A stretch of 64,000 nt of DNA from Synaphobranchus kaupii (Eukaryota > Chordata > Actinopteri > Anguilliformes > Synaphobranchidae), in the NCBI GenBank assembly GCA_029718625.1, contig CM056376.1:113281110-113345109 (forward strand), read 5' to 3'. Positions 1-8,881 of this stretch are shown piece after piece; position 1 is the first letter of the stretch, and each line of letters opens with the position of its first letter. The translations under genes were made by a program, and so were the position numbers. The notes below the pieces were generated by a model. It had not been told where the DNA came from. It saw only the letters and a list, made by a program, of their open reading frames with translations, and searched no databases.

Positions 1-600
1 TGAAATGCAACCTACTCCACAGTGTCTCTACCAGTTGTGCACGGCGTGCGGGGGCTCTGTCTCCTGTGACAGGAAGCTGGACGATCCACAGGTGGCAAAG
101 TGCAGTCAGGGCCTCTCTTCTGACGGGCGGGGAAGCTCCTCTTTCCCTGTCGGGATCCATTTTGGCTCCTTTAGCCTGGATCCAATTGGGTGGACTGCTG
201 ACGGCAGTTGCTTAGGCTAGCTTCCCGCGGCAGGGTGTGGGACCGGTTGCACTTGTTTGCACTTGTGTCTGTGGGTGTCCTTTAGGGAATGGCAGGAGAA
301 GACTGTGGGAGTTGAGGGCTTAGGCATTAACACTCATAGCGAAGACCGGAACAATTAATGATAGCACTGCATGTTATGACCACTGTCAGTCCATGCCGGG
401 GAACCTTACGGACAGGGTTTACCTTCCACGGGATTGCCAGTCTAAATAATCACATGAATAGGGCTGACTTGTCCAGAAGTGTCTATGAACAGTATTTGGC
501 GGGGCACCTACACTCTATAAAAGGGACTTAAACACAACATGGGCATGGTATTAGGTTAAAAGGTGGTGGTAGGGATGGATGGGGGGGGGGGGGGGGGGGC
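1..600. repeat. Dispersed repeat family X, copy 1 (continues left of the window)
   Basis: This block aligns over its whole length with 8211-8800 at clear but imperfect identity, in the same orientation. Shared landmarks include CACAGTGTC, GACAGG, GCTGACGGCAGT and the end motif AAGGTGGTGGTAGGGATG. Homology stops at a G run near 580, whereas copy 2 carries on into the unknown ORF at 8882-10695. Copy 1 therefore looks like the distal part of the same element, truncated on the ORF side. A TATAAAA at about 517-523 occurs only in this copy. No family name can be given from sequence alone. Confidence 0.7.
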
Positions 601-660
601 AGAGAGAGGCCGAGAGAGAGAGGCCGAGAGAGAGAGACAGAGAGAGGGAGAGAGAAAGAG
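581..660. repeat. Poly-G run followed by a GA-rich microsatellite
   Basis: G x19 at 581-599, then AGAGAGGCCGAGAGAG-type purine sequence to about 660. It marks the truncation edge of repeat copy 1. The remaining 661-775 before the gypsy element shows no recognisable feature. Confidence 0.85.
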
Positions 661-775
661 CACAAGACATTAGGCAACATCCCGTCATTCCCTCTCTTGG
701 AACGATAGGTGCATGCAGCTGCTAAGAGCCTATCGTTCCATCATCAGAACAACCACACATTTGGACATTATAAAT

Positions 776-780
776 ATCAT
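776..780. repeat. Target-site duplication, left (ATCAT)
   Basis: ATCAT directly precedes the TG of the LTR at 781. The same five bases follow the CA that ends the other LTR at 7929-7933. Ty3/gypsy integrases generate 5-bp (4-6 bp) duplications, so this fixes both element ends. Confidence 0.93.
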
Positions 781-2179
781 TGTTACGATCCTGATACGGG
801 ACGAACCCAAGTGCAACGACCAGGAGACAGATTACAGAAAGTGGAACTTTATTAAGCGTTGGGGTGGTCCCAAAGCTGTACACGGGAGCAAAACAGGTTA
901 GTTAGTTAACACAGGATAGCGTCCAACTGAGGACTGCTCCAAGCCGGAGCTGGACTTGAGGAAACACGGAACTGTTCCAAGCCGGAACTGGACTTGAACG
1001 GGGGTGTCTAAAACACCGGAACTGGACTGGAACTGGACTGGAACTGGACTGGAAACTGGATCGGAACTGGACTGGAAACTGGACCGGAAGGTCCACTCAG
1101 GAAACGGGAACGGCACGGAACTTGTTCCAAGCCGGAACTGGACTTGAACGGAGGTGTATAAAACACCGGAACTGGACTGGAACTGGACTGGGAACTGGAC
1201 TGGAAACTGGACCGGGAGATCCACTCAGGAAACGGGAACGGCACGGAACTTGTTCCAAGCCGGAACTGGACTTGAACGGAGGTGTATGAAACACCGGAAC
1301 TGGACTGGAACTGGACTGGAAGCTGGACCGGAAGGTCCACTCAGGAACACAGGGGACGGCACGGAACTTGTTCCAAGCCGGAACTGGAGAACGGAGGTGT
1401 CTAAAACACCGGAACTGGACTGGAACTGGACTGGAAACTGGACTGGAGCTGGACTGGAAACTGGATCGGAACTGGGCTGGAACAGGACTGGAAACTGGAC
1501 CGGGTAGCTTGAGTAACCGGGCAGAAAGCAGAGGTTAAAGGCAGGGTGTTGTGACAGGACTGTAGCTGGTGAATGCACCGCCGAGTTGGAAGGTGCGGCG
1601 TAGCTCGGGCAATACTGGCGTAAGCCGGCTGGCATGCAGAGGTCCTGGTACTGCAACACGAGTACGGGAGGTACGTAACACGGGGAGGACAAACACAGCT
1701 GCGGGAAGACTGGAACTGCGGCGTCTGGAGGTTTTGAAGGGAAACAGGTAAATGCATGCAGCAGCGAAAGATTAGCAGAGATAGCTACCAGTCAGGAAAC
1801 CAGGCGAACAGGTATGAACCAGCAGGTTCACAAACACTGGACCAGAAACGGGATACGAAACAAACACGGTAGGTTAGTCAACGAACTGGCGCTGAATAGC
1901 AGCCAGCCAGGGGTTTAAATGGTGCAGGAAGTGAAGGAGAAAACGAGAAACAGGTGTGATGTTAAATCAGGAGTGATTGCCGAAGCACAGCAGTGAGGAA
2001 TGTGAGTAACGAGAGGGGCGAGTGATAGGCGGAAGCTAAAGTGGAAAATGAAACCAAAAGTACCCGAGGGAGACGCCCAGTCCACAGCCAGGAGGGAAAC
2101 ACGGACAAGGGATCCAACATGACACGGAAGGAAACAAGGAAAACATGGAAAACGGACAGGACGGGAACGGAACGTTACA
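781..2179 (-). repeat. 3' LTR of the gypsy element (1399 bp)
   Basis: Direct repeat of 6527-7928, three bases shorter because CTA is missing near 1389. The sense-strand AATAAA at 853-848 lies about 70 bp from the LTR end and would terminate the genomic RNA, leaving a U5 of about 40-55 bp. Confidence 0.95.
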
Positions 2180-2192
2180 GTACCCCCCCCTC
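2180..2192 (-). other. Polypurine tract
   Basis: In sense GA followed by G x8 and TAC, directly before the TG of the 3' LTR. This is the expected plus-strand primer site for gypsy elements. It overlaps the pol stop codon. Confidence 0.75.
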
Positions 2193-2758
2193 AATGTACG
2201 CCACCTGGCGTACCCGGAGGCCTGGTCTTGTCAGGGAACTGTTCGTGGAAGTCTTGGATTACTGAATGGTCCAAGATCAGGCTCTTGTGGAGCCACGACC
2301 TCTCCTCAGGACCGTACCCCTCCCAGTCGACGAGGTATTGGAAACCCCGGCCCCTGCGGCGGATATCAATAACACGGTTCACCGTGTAGGCGGGGCGTTG
2401 TCAACAACTCGGACGGGAGGAGGCGGGATGGTAGGGGTACTGAGGGGGCTGGAGGAGACAGGCTTAACCTGGGACACATGAAACACAGGGTAAACTTTGA
2501 GGGAGGCGGGGAGGGAAAGTTTAACAGACACCGGGTTAACTAGACAAATGATGGGGAAGGGACCAATAAAACGGGGCTGAAGCTTTCTGGATGAAGAGGG
2601 AAGGGAGATGTTTGCAGTGGAGAGCCAGACCTGCTGACCGGCCCTATACTGTGGGGCTGCGGTCCTGTGAAGGTCCGCCAGACGTTGGGAGCGGGAATTG
2701 GCGTGAAGGAGTGCGGTGCGTGTGAGTCTCCAAATGTTTTTACAACGAAGGACATGGG
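2191..2758 (-). CDS. pol: Pol, part 3: integrase C-terminal domain and chromodomain
   Basis: After the frameshift at 2759-2762 the integrase C-terminal region reads on, with the conserved QQVWLST and RFIGPF motifs, until a TGA at 2381-2379. A third shift, one base missing in the GCCCC at 2395-2392, passes the frame to a chromodomain with the hallmark [15 protein letters not shown]. This ends at TGA 2193-2191, inside the polypurine tract and 11 bp from the 3' LTR. Chromodomains at the integrase end define the chromovirus branch of Ty3/gypsy and are thought to steer insertion by binding histone marks. The domain is intact. Its separation from integrase is by single bases only. Confidence 0.9.
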
Positions 2759-3861
2759 CCCCTAACAGAGGGGACAGCTATCTCGGCCTCCTGGGTCGAC
2801 AGAAGAGGGGGTTGATAGCCTAAAGCACACTCAAACGGGGATAGGCCAGTAGAGGCACTCTTAAGGGAGTTATGTGCGTACTCGACCCAGGGGAGAAAAC
2901 GGCTCCAAGAGGCAGGATTGCGCACTGTAACGCACCGCAGGGCGGCCCCCAGGTCCTGGTTCGCCCTCTCTGCCTGACCATTAGACTGGGGATGGAAACC
3001 CGAGGAAAGACTAGGAGAGGCACCCAGGGCTGCACAGAACGCCCTCCAAACTCGGGAGGAGAACTGGGGCCCACGGTCTGACACGATGTCAGAGGGGATC
3101 CCGTGCAGCCTGACCACGTGTAGCACCAAGAGCTCAGCGGTTTCAAGGGCGGACGGGAGCTTGGGGAGGGGAACAAAGTGAACCGCCTTGGAGAACCGGT
3201 CCACTATTGTCAGAATGACGGTGTTACCTTCTGACAACGGCAGACCGGTTACGAAGTCCACACCAATGTGACTCCAAGGACGGCCAGGGACGGGGAGGGA
3301 AAGGAGAAGACCGGAGGGAGGCTGGTGGGAAGCCTTGCTCCTGGCGCACACCGAGCAGGCCAGGACGAAGGCACGGGTATCCCCTTTAAGGGTAGGCCAC
3401 CAGAAACTCCTCCTGACGAGGGCGATAGTTCTGGCGACACCTGGGTGACATGCCAGGCACGAGGCGTGAACCCATTCGAGGACCTGGGAGCGGACGGAAT
3501 CGGGGACAAAAAGACAGGAGTTAGGGTTATTGCGGGGGTCCGGTTGGGAAGTCTGGGCGGCCTTCACAATGCCCTCAATCTCCCAGGAGACCGCAGCCAC
3601 CACACAGGAGGCCGGCAAAATGGGCTCCGGATCAGCAGGACTGGAGGGAGGGGAAAAAATGCGGGACAGGGCATCTGCTTTAATATTACGGGAACCAGGG
3701 CGGAAAGAAACAGAGAAATTAAAGCGTGCAAAAAATAACGACCATCTAGCCTGACGAGAATTGAGCCTCTTGGCAGATCTTAAATAAATGAGGTTTTGAT
3801 GGTCGGTAAAAACAAGAAAAGGGGGTACCTGCCCCCTCCAGCCAGTGGCGCCACTCCTCAA
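2740..3861 (-). CDS. pol: Pol, part 2: RNase H C-terminal part and integrase
   Basis: The meaningful frame starts near 3820 with [10 protein letters not shown], the third RNase H Asp region, and runs to about 2763. The integrase zinc domain is H132-x6-H139-x29-C169-x2-C172, counted from the open frame start. The catalytic core has D202 (VDFVTG), D262 (SDRGPQF) and E298 (NGQAERAN), exactly DD35E, so the active site is complete. Integrase joins the new cDNA to the chromosome. A second frameshift, one extra base in the GGGG of the sense strand (plus-strand CCCC at 2759-2762), breaks the frame before the C-terminal domain. Only six or so out-of-frame residues follow before the stop at 2740. Confidence 0.94.
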   Translation of the reverse strand: MRSGATGWRGQVPPFLVFTDHQNLIYLRSAKRLNSRQARWSLFFARFNFSVSFRPGSRNIKADALSRIFSPPSSPADPEPILPASCVVAAVSWEIEGIVKAAQTSQPDPRNNPNSCLFVPDSVRSQVLEWVHASCLACHPGVARTIALVRRSFWWPTLKGDTRAFVLACSVCARSKASHQPPSGLLLSLPVPGRPWSHIGVDFVTGLPLSEGNTVILTIVDRFSKAVHFVPLPKLPSALETAELLVLHVVRLHGIPSDIVSDRGPQFSSRVWRAFCAALGASPSLSSGFHPQSNGQAERANQDLGAALRCVTVRNPASWSRFLPWVEYAHNSLKSASTGLSPFECALGYQPPLLSTQEAEIAVPSVRGPCPSL

Positions 3862-5593
3862 GAGCCAGTTTTATCGCCAGCAGTTCCCGATCCCCGACAT
3901 CGTAGTTCCTCTCGGCGGAGGACAGCCTCCGGGAGAAGAATGCGCAGGGATGGAGCTTGCTATCAGAGGCGGACCGTTGAGACAGAATGGCCCCCACGCC
4001 GGTGTCGGAGGCATCCACCTCAACGACAAACTGCCGAGAAGTGTCAGGGTGAAGGAGGATAGGTGCTGAGGAAAACCGAGCCTTGAGTAGCTCGAAAGCT
4101 CGCTGGGCATCGGAATTCCAACAGTAAGGCAGGGCAACGGAAGTGAGTTTAGTCAGGGGAGCAGCAATGGAACTGTAATTGCGAATAAAGCGGCGGTAGA
4201 AATTTGCAAACCCCAGGAACTGTTGAAGGTGCTTGCGGGAGGTGGGTTGGGGCCATTCTGTCACCGCCTTGATTTTCACAGGGTCCGCCCGGATACTGCC
4301 CTCCTCGATAATGAAGCCGAGGAACGGGACCGTGGAAGCGTGGAAGGAACATTTCTCAGCCTTAACAAACAGCTGATTCTCCAACAGCCGCTGGAGAACC
4401 TCTCGAACGTGACGGACATGCTCCTGCGGGGATTGAGAAAAAATTAAAATATCATCGATATAAACAAAAACGCTCCTCCCTAGGAGGTCCCGCAGGACGT
4501 CGTTCACCATGCTCTGGAAGACTGCTGGGGCGTTAGTAAGGCCGAAAGGGACCACCAGGTATTCGTAGTGGCCCAACGGGGTATTAAAAGCAGTCTTCCA
4601 CTCGTCCCCCTCACGGATACGCACCAAGTGATACGCATTCCGGAGGTCGAGCTTGGTGAACGTCACAGCTGGAGAGAGGGCTTCAAAGGCGGTGTTAATG
4701 AGGGGAAGAGGGTATTTGTTACGGATGGTGACCTGGTTGAGGCCCCGGTAGTCGATGCAGGGTCGCAGGGAGCCATCCTTCTTCCCAACGAAGAAGAACC
4801 CTGCACCGACTGGGGATGAAGAGGGACGGATAATACCCGAAGCGAGGGAGTCGTGGATGTATTCCTCCATGGCTAGTTTCTCCGGTCCAGACAGACTGTA
4901 GAGGCGTCCCGATGGCAGTTTAGCTCCAGCCAGTAGGTCAATGGCGCAGTCATACGGCCTGTGAGGAGGTAAGGACAGAGCACGTGATTTAGAAAATACT
5001 TGCGCGAGGTCGTGATACTCGCTGGGAACATTCGTTAAATCCGGTATAGGTTGCATGGAACAGGGTTTACTGGGCCCCGGAGGGGGTAGTGCAGAACGGA
5101 GACAGCTGGCTAGACAGTGGGCACTCCACGCCAGGATGCGACCGGCTTTCCAGTCAATATGGGGATTGTGGAGGCGAAGCCAGGTCTGACCTAAAACCAG
5201 AGCAGATTGTTGGGAGTTAATCAGTAATAGCTGAATGGACTCCCGATGATTGCCAGATAGAACTAATTGGATAGGAACGGTGGAGTGGGTAACTAACCCC
5301 AAACTCCTGCCGTCCAGAGCTAGAGCTGAAATGGGTGAAGTGAGACGTTCCGTGGGAATGCCGGCCCTCCTGGCGAAGGTGATATCCATGAAGCTGGCGT
5401 CAGCTCCGGAGTCAATTAGGGCCGAAGAAGATAGGGTCTTGTCCCTCCAAAGGAGAGTAGCCTTGAACATGAGGCGGTCCTGGGCAGCATGGTTGGGAAC
5501 GATGGGGCTCGTCAGTACGCCCAGTCTTACTGGCGAGCCCCTTCTTTTGGGCGAATGGGACAGGAGGCGATCTGATGGCCAGGCTTGCCGCAA
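3746..5593 (-). CDS. pol: Pol, part 1: protease, reverse transcriptase, RNase H N-terminal half
   Basis: 615-codon open frame, -1 relative to gag, probably entered at 5551-5545. The aspartic protease motif DSGA starts at residue 61. The RT lies at about residues 200-430: first catalytic Asp in KLDLRNAYH (D316), YIDD box at 378-381. The connection and RNase H follow, with the first Asp at about 527 (VEVDASDTG) and the Glu at about 570 (DREL). Coding similarity ends near 3825. There a run of five C (sense; plus-strand GGGGG at 3821-3825) is one base too long, and the last 25 or so residues are out of frame. RNase H resumes in part 2. RT copies the element RNA, RNase H degrades it, and the protease matures Gag and Pol. 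Confidence 0.94.
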   Translation of the reverse strand: MRQAWPSDRLLSHSPKRRGSPVRLGVLTSPIVPNHAAQDRLMFKATLLWRDKTLSSSALIDSGADASFMDITFARRAGIPTERLTSPISALALDGRSLGLVTHSTVPIQLVLSGNHRESIQLLLINSQQSALVLGQTWLRLHNPHIDWKAGRILAWSAHCLASCLRSALPPPGPSKPCSMQPIPDLTNVPSEYHDLAQVFSKSRALSLPPHRPYDCAIDLLAGAKLPSGRLYSLSGPEKLAMEEYIHDSLASGIIRPSSSPVGAGFFFVGKKDGSLRPCIDYRGLNQVTIRNKYPLPLINTAFEALSPAVTFTKLDLRNAYHLVRIREGDEWKTAFNTPLGHYEYLVVPFGLTNAPAVFQSMVNDVLRDLLGRSVFVYIDDILIFSQSPQEHVRHVREVLQRLLENQLFVKAEKCSFHASTVPFLGFIIEEGSIRADPVKIKAVTEWPQPTSRKHLQQFLGFANFYRRFIRNYSSIAAPLTKLTSVALPYCWNSDAQRAFELLKARFSSAPILLHPDTSRQFVVEVDASDTGVGAILSQRSASDSKLHPCAFFSRRLSSAERNYDVGDRELLAIKLALEEWRHWLEGAGTPFSCFYRPSKPHLFKICQEAQFSSG

Positions 5594-6507
5594 TAGAAAC
5601 AGGATCTGGTGCGCTGACGGCGCTGACGCTCCTCGGGATTGACCGCAACTCTGCCCAGTTGCATGGGCTCTTCCTCGGACCCGGCCGTAGGCGCCCGAGA
5701 TCCAGTGATGGAGTGTGAATGAACATTAGAGACGACGGAGGGCGAATGACGCCCGGAACTTCCTCCCCGCTCCCGGGCCCGGATGCGGAGACGATTATCG
5801 ATGGCTATAGCGAGGCTGATGAGGCTATTAAGGGAGTTGGATTCCTCCCGAGTGGCAAGCTGGTCCTTGAGTTCCTCGCTGAGAGCTTGGCGGAAAGCCC
5901 CCTGGAGGGAGGCGTCATTCCATCCTGACTCCGCGGCGAGGGTACGAAACTGAATGGCCATTTCTGCGACACTGCGGTTGCCTTGGCGAACTTGAAGCAG
6001 ACGCTGGGTAGCGTCACGTCCACAGGTCGGGTGTTCAAACACACGTCGCATCTCTGCCGTAAAGGCTGCGAAGTTGCTGCATAACGGAGCCTGGCTGTCC
6101 CAGATGGATGTAGCCCACTCCAGGGCGCTCCCTCCCAGGCTGCTCATAATGAACGCGATCTTGCTGGAGTCAGAGGCGAAGGAGGAGGGCTGCATCCGAA
6201 ACACTATGTCACATTTAAGTAGAAATTCACGACATCTCCCCAACCCCCCGCGATATAACTCGGGGTGTTGTACACGGGGCTCACGGCTGGAAGTGGGAGC
6301 CGGTGCCTCCGGATGGGGTTCGGGAGAGGAAGGAGTAGGGTTGGCTGGAATCCGTAGTAGCGGTTGGTGGAGCGAAAGTTGGGATACTTGCTCCGTGATG
6401 CCCCTAACTACTTCCAGCACATCATCCAAACGGCGACCCTGTTGGTCGCTGATCGCAGTTTGGCAGGAGAAGGCGTGGCGAATCTGTTCCAGATCGGCTG
6501 GGTCCAT
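5527..6507 (-). CDS. gag: Gag polyprotein of the gypsy element
   Basis: 326 codons from an ATG 20 bp inside the 5' LTR boundary to TAA at 5529-5527. Gag forms the retrotransposon particle and packages its RNA. Visible parts: a short N-terminal helical region, then a proline-rich linker (about residues 50-75). The capsid-like retrotransposon gag domain spans about residues 80-240 and contains ECA-type patterns such as [10 protein letters not shown] basic, serine-rich stretch follows. A CCHC zinc knuckle, [14 protein letters not shown], sits at residues 303-316, ten residues from the end. The reading frame is unbroken, in contrast to pol. The last 67 bases overlap the pol frame, which fits -1 frameshifting. 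This gag type is related to the sushi-derived vertebrate PEG10/RTL genes, but here it is plainly part of a young element. Confidence 0.95.
   Translation of the reverse strand: MDPADLEQIRHAFSCQTAISDQQGRRLDDVLEVVRGITEQVSQLSLHQPLLRIPANPTPSSPEPHPEAPAPTSSREPRVQHPELYRGGLGRCREFLLKCDIVFRMQPSSFASDSSKIAFIMSSLGGSALEWATSIWDSQAPLCSNFAAFTAEMRRVFEHPTCGRDATQRLLQVRQGNRSVAEMAIQFRTLAAESGWNDASLQGAFRQALSEELKDQLATREESNSLNSLISLAIAIDNRLRIRARERGGSSGRHSPSVVSNVHSHSITGSRAPTAGSEEEPMQLGRVAVNPEERQRRQRTRSCFYCGKPGHQIASCPIRPKEGARQ
5545..5551 (-). promoter_or_regulatory. Candidate -1 ribosomal frameshift heptamer C-CCA-AAA
   Basis: In gag frame the codons read CGC CCA AAA GAA, giving an X-XXY-YYZ heptamer 15 bases upstream of the gag stop. 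A one-base backward slip moves ribosomes into the pol frame, which is open from 5593 and reads straight into the protease. I did not establish a downstream pseudoknot. Confidence 0.6.
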
Positions 6508-6514
6508 ATTGTTG

Positions 6515-6525
6515 GCCAGTTCGTT
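6515..6525 (-). other. Putative self-primed primer-binding site
   Basis: In sense AACGAACTGGC, starting one base after the LTR end at 6527. It pairs perfectly over 11 bp with GCCAGTTCGTT inside the LTR (7639-7629). I see no TGG-initial 18-mer of the usual tRNA-primed type adjoining the LTR. The gag ATG follows only 7 bp further on, so the leader is very short. Confidence 0.7.
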
Positions 6526-6644
6526 CTGTTACGATCCTGATACGGGACGAACCCAAGTGCAACGACCAGGAGACAGATTACAGAAAGTGGAACTTTATTA
6601 AGCGTTGGGGTGGTCCCAAAGCTGTACACGGGAGCAAAACAGGT

Positions 6645-7255
6645 TAGTTAGTTAACACAGGATAGCGTCCAACTGAGGACTGCTCCAAGCCGGAGCTGGA
6701 CTTGAGGAAACACGGAACTGTTCCAAGCCGGAACTGGACTTGAACGGGGGTGTCTAAAACACCGGAACTGGACTGGAACTGGACTGGAACTGGACTGGAA
6801 ACTGGATCGGAACTGGACTGGAAACTGGACCGGAAGGTCCACTCAGGAAACGGGAACGGCACGGAACTTGTTCCAAGCCGGAACTGGACTTGAACGGAGG
6901 TGTATAAAACACCGGAACTGGACTGGAACTGGACTGGGAACTGGACTGGAAACTGGACCGGGAGATCCACTCAGGAAACGGGAACGGCACGGAACTTGTT
7001 CCAAGCCGGAACTGGACTTGAACGGAGGTGTATGAAACACCGGAACTGGACTGGAACTGGACTGGAAGCTGGACCGGAAGGTCCACTCAGGAACACAGGG
7101 GACGGCACGGAACTTGTTCCAAGCCGGAACTGGACTAGAACGGAGGTGTCTAAAACACCGGAACTGGACTGGAACTGGACTGGAAACTGGACTGGAGCTG
7201 GACTGGAAACTGGATCGGAACTGGGCTGGAACAGGACTGGAAACTGGACCGGGTA
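6645..7255. repeat. LTR-embedded minisatellite, about 118-bp units (second array at 900-1505 in the other LTR)
   Basis: Units repeat the motif TCCACTCAGGAAACGGGAAC, then GAACTTGTTCCAAGCCGG, then runs of GGAACTGGACT. There are about four full units per LTR, each with an inner 11-12-bp repeat. The open frames here (NWTG-type repeats on one strand, QFPVQF-type on the other) are by-products of the repeat, not genes. Confidence 0.92.
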
Positions 7256-7628
7256 GCTTGAGTAACCGGGCAGAAAGCAGAGGTTAAAGGCAGGGTGTTG
7301 TGACAGGACTGTAGCTGGTGAATGCACCGCCGAGTTGGAAGGTGCGGCGTAGCTCGGGCAATACTGGCGTAAGCCGGCTGGCATGCAGAGGTCCTGGTAC
7401 TGCAACACGAGTACGGGAGGTACGTAACACGGGGAGGACAAACACAGCTGCGGGAAGACTGGAACTGCGGCGTCTGGAGGTTTTGAAGGGAAACAGGTAA
7501 ATGCATGCAGCAGCGAAAGATTAGCAGAGATAGCTACCAGTCAGGAAACCAGGCGAACAGGTATGAACCAGCAGGTTCACAAACACTGGACCAGAAACGG
7601 GATACGAAACAAACACGGTAGGTTAGTC

Positions 7629-7668
7629 AACGAACTGGCGCTGAATAGCAGCCAGCCAGGGGTTTAAA
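7629..7668 (-). promoter_or_regulatory. Putative LTR promoter: TTTAAA box and self-primer start
   Basis: In element sense, TTTAAA at 7668-7663 lies 24-29 bp upstream of GCCAGTTCGTT at 7639-7629. That is normal TATA-to-start spacing. These 11 bases are the exact reverse complement of the first internal bases of the element at 6525-6515. In Tf1 and sushi elements the first 11 bases of the transcript serve as the minus-strand primer. The sequence match and spacing are observed; the start site is inferred. Confidence 0.65.
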
Positions 7669-7928
7669 TGGTGCAGGAAGTGAAGGAGAAAACGAGAAAC
7701 AGGTGTGATGTTAAATCAGGAGTGATTGCCGAAGCACAGCAGTGAGGAATGTGAGTAACGAGAGGGGCGAGTGATAGGCGGAAGCTAAAGTGGAAAATGA
7801 AACCAAAAGTACCCGAGGGAGACGCCCAGTCCACAGCCAGGAGGGAAACACGGACAAGGGATCCAACATGACACGGAAGGAAACAAGGAAAACATGGAAA
7901 ACGGACAGGACGGGAACGGAACGTTACA

Positions 7929-8210
7929 ATCATTGTACAATGATAGCTGCATGAAAACAACTGTCCTAATGGTTCATTAACCATCTTTAAAACAATTAGT
8001 CCATGTCCAGTTTACTAGTCCCATTGTGATGATCCGGTGTGGTGCAGACATTTTTTTTTTTTTTTTTTTTTTTTGTCACTGCTGTCATGGCACCTTGGTT
8101 CAGTCAATTCCTTCTCCAGTGTCAGGGTATCTGGATGGCAAGGGAAGAGGCTCCCTGGACTTCCTTGGATAAGATGCAGTGCTTATTCCCCTTAATGTTG
8201 TAACTGTGTG
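7929..8210. other. Unassigned stretch with a 24-base T run
   Basis: ATCAT duplication at 7929-7933, then unique-looking sequence. A run of 24 T lies at 8051-8074. Read on the minus strand this is poly(A) downstream of the unknown ORF and repeat copy 2, so it could be the 3' tail of a retroposed transcript. I see no AATAAA within 30 bp, so this stays open. Confidence 0.4.
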
Positions 8211-8800
8211 AGTGAAAGGCCGCCTAATTCCACAGTGTCGCTACCAATTCTGCACAGCGTGCGGGGGGCTCTGTCTCCTGTGACAGGCAGCTGGACGATC
8301 CACAGGCGGAAAAGTGCGGTCAAGACCTCTCTACTGACGGGTGGGGAAGCACCTCTTTCCCTGTCGGAATCCGTTTTGGCTCCTTGAGCTCGGGTCCAGT
8401 TGGGGGGACTGCTGACGGCAGTCGCTTAGGTTAGCTTCCCGCGGCAGGGTATGGGTCCGGTTGCACTTGTGCCTCTGGGGGTCCTTCGGGGAGTGGCAGG
8501 AGAAGACTGTGGGACTTGAGGGTTTAGGCCTTATCACTCACAGCAACATGTGAAGAGGGGGAACACTGCATGTTATAAGCACTTAGTCCATTCAGGGGAA
8601 CCTTACGGACAGGATTTACTATCCACAAGATTGCCAGTCCAAATAATCACCTGAATAGGGCAGACTTGTCCACAAGTGCCCAGGAACAGCATTGGAGGGG
8701 GCACCTACACTTTAAAAAAAGGGACTTAAAAACATGGGCATTGTCTTATGTTAAAAGGTGGTGGTAGGGATGTGGGGGGGTGGTGAGGGGGGGGGGGCAG
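8211..8800. repeat. Dispersed repeat family X, copy 2
   Basis: Homologous to 1-600, same orientation. On the minus strand it lies immediately downstream of the stop of the unknown ORF at 8882 and would be its 3' untranslated part. The end near 8780 is also G-rich. Indels in G runs separate the two copies (for example GGGGG against GGGGGG near 8265). Confidence 0.7.
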
Positions 8801-8881
8801 GGGCAGGCAGAGTGCCAGTTTTACCTCCTAGAACCCCAGTGTGGTTACTGGCAGTCCTTTGGCTGCGGAGGGCCACAGCGT

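Larger units (their letters stand above)
781..7928 (-). mobile_element. Ty3/gypsy LTR retrotransposon with chromodomain (chromovirus, Tf1/sushi-like), nearly full length
   Basis: The 7148-bp element lies on the minus strand: 5' LTR 7928-6527, gag, pol, 3' LTR 2179-781. It is flanked by ATCAT duplications. The order protease, RT, RNase H, integrase, chromodomain is that of Ty3/gypsy chromoviruses. Every catalytic signature sought is present: DSGA, YIDD, the zinc HHCC, integrase DD35E, and the chromodomain aromatic core. The LTRs are essentially identical apart from one 3-bp indel, so the insertion is recent. Pol nevertheless carries three single-base frameshifts, all at short homopolymers. The first internal bases are complementary to a segment inside the LTR, which points to self-priming rather than tRNA priming. 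If the gap at 19560 is ordered correctly, the element sits in a fat4 intron in the sense orientation. Confidence 0.96.
6527..7928 (-). repeat. 5' LTR of the gypsy element (1402 bp)
   Basis: In element sense it begins TGTAACGTTCCG at 7928 and ends GGATCGTAACA at 6527, so it has the TG...CA ends. It differs from the 3' LTR by a CTA insertion near 7135. Inferred parts: U3 from 7928 to about 7640, R from 7639 to roughly 6570, and a short U5. The AATAAA polyadenylation signal lies at 6599-6594. The bulk of R is a minisatellite (6645-7255). Confidence 0.95.

Noticed and set aside
898..1757. Long open frames in both LTRs with NWTG or QFPVQF-type repeats (also 6644-7506)
   Set aside because: They come from the LTR minisatellite, occur in several frames and on both strands, and have no domain content.
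2872..6601. Plus-strand frames opposite gag and pol
   Set aside because: Shadows of the minus-strand gypsy genes.
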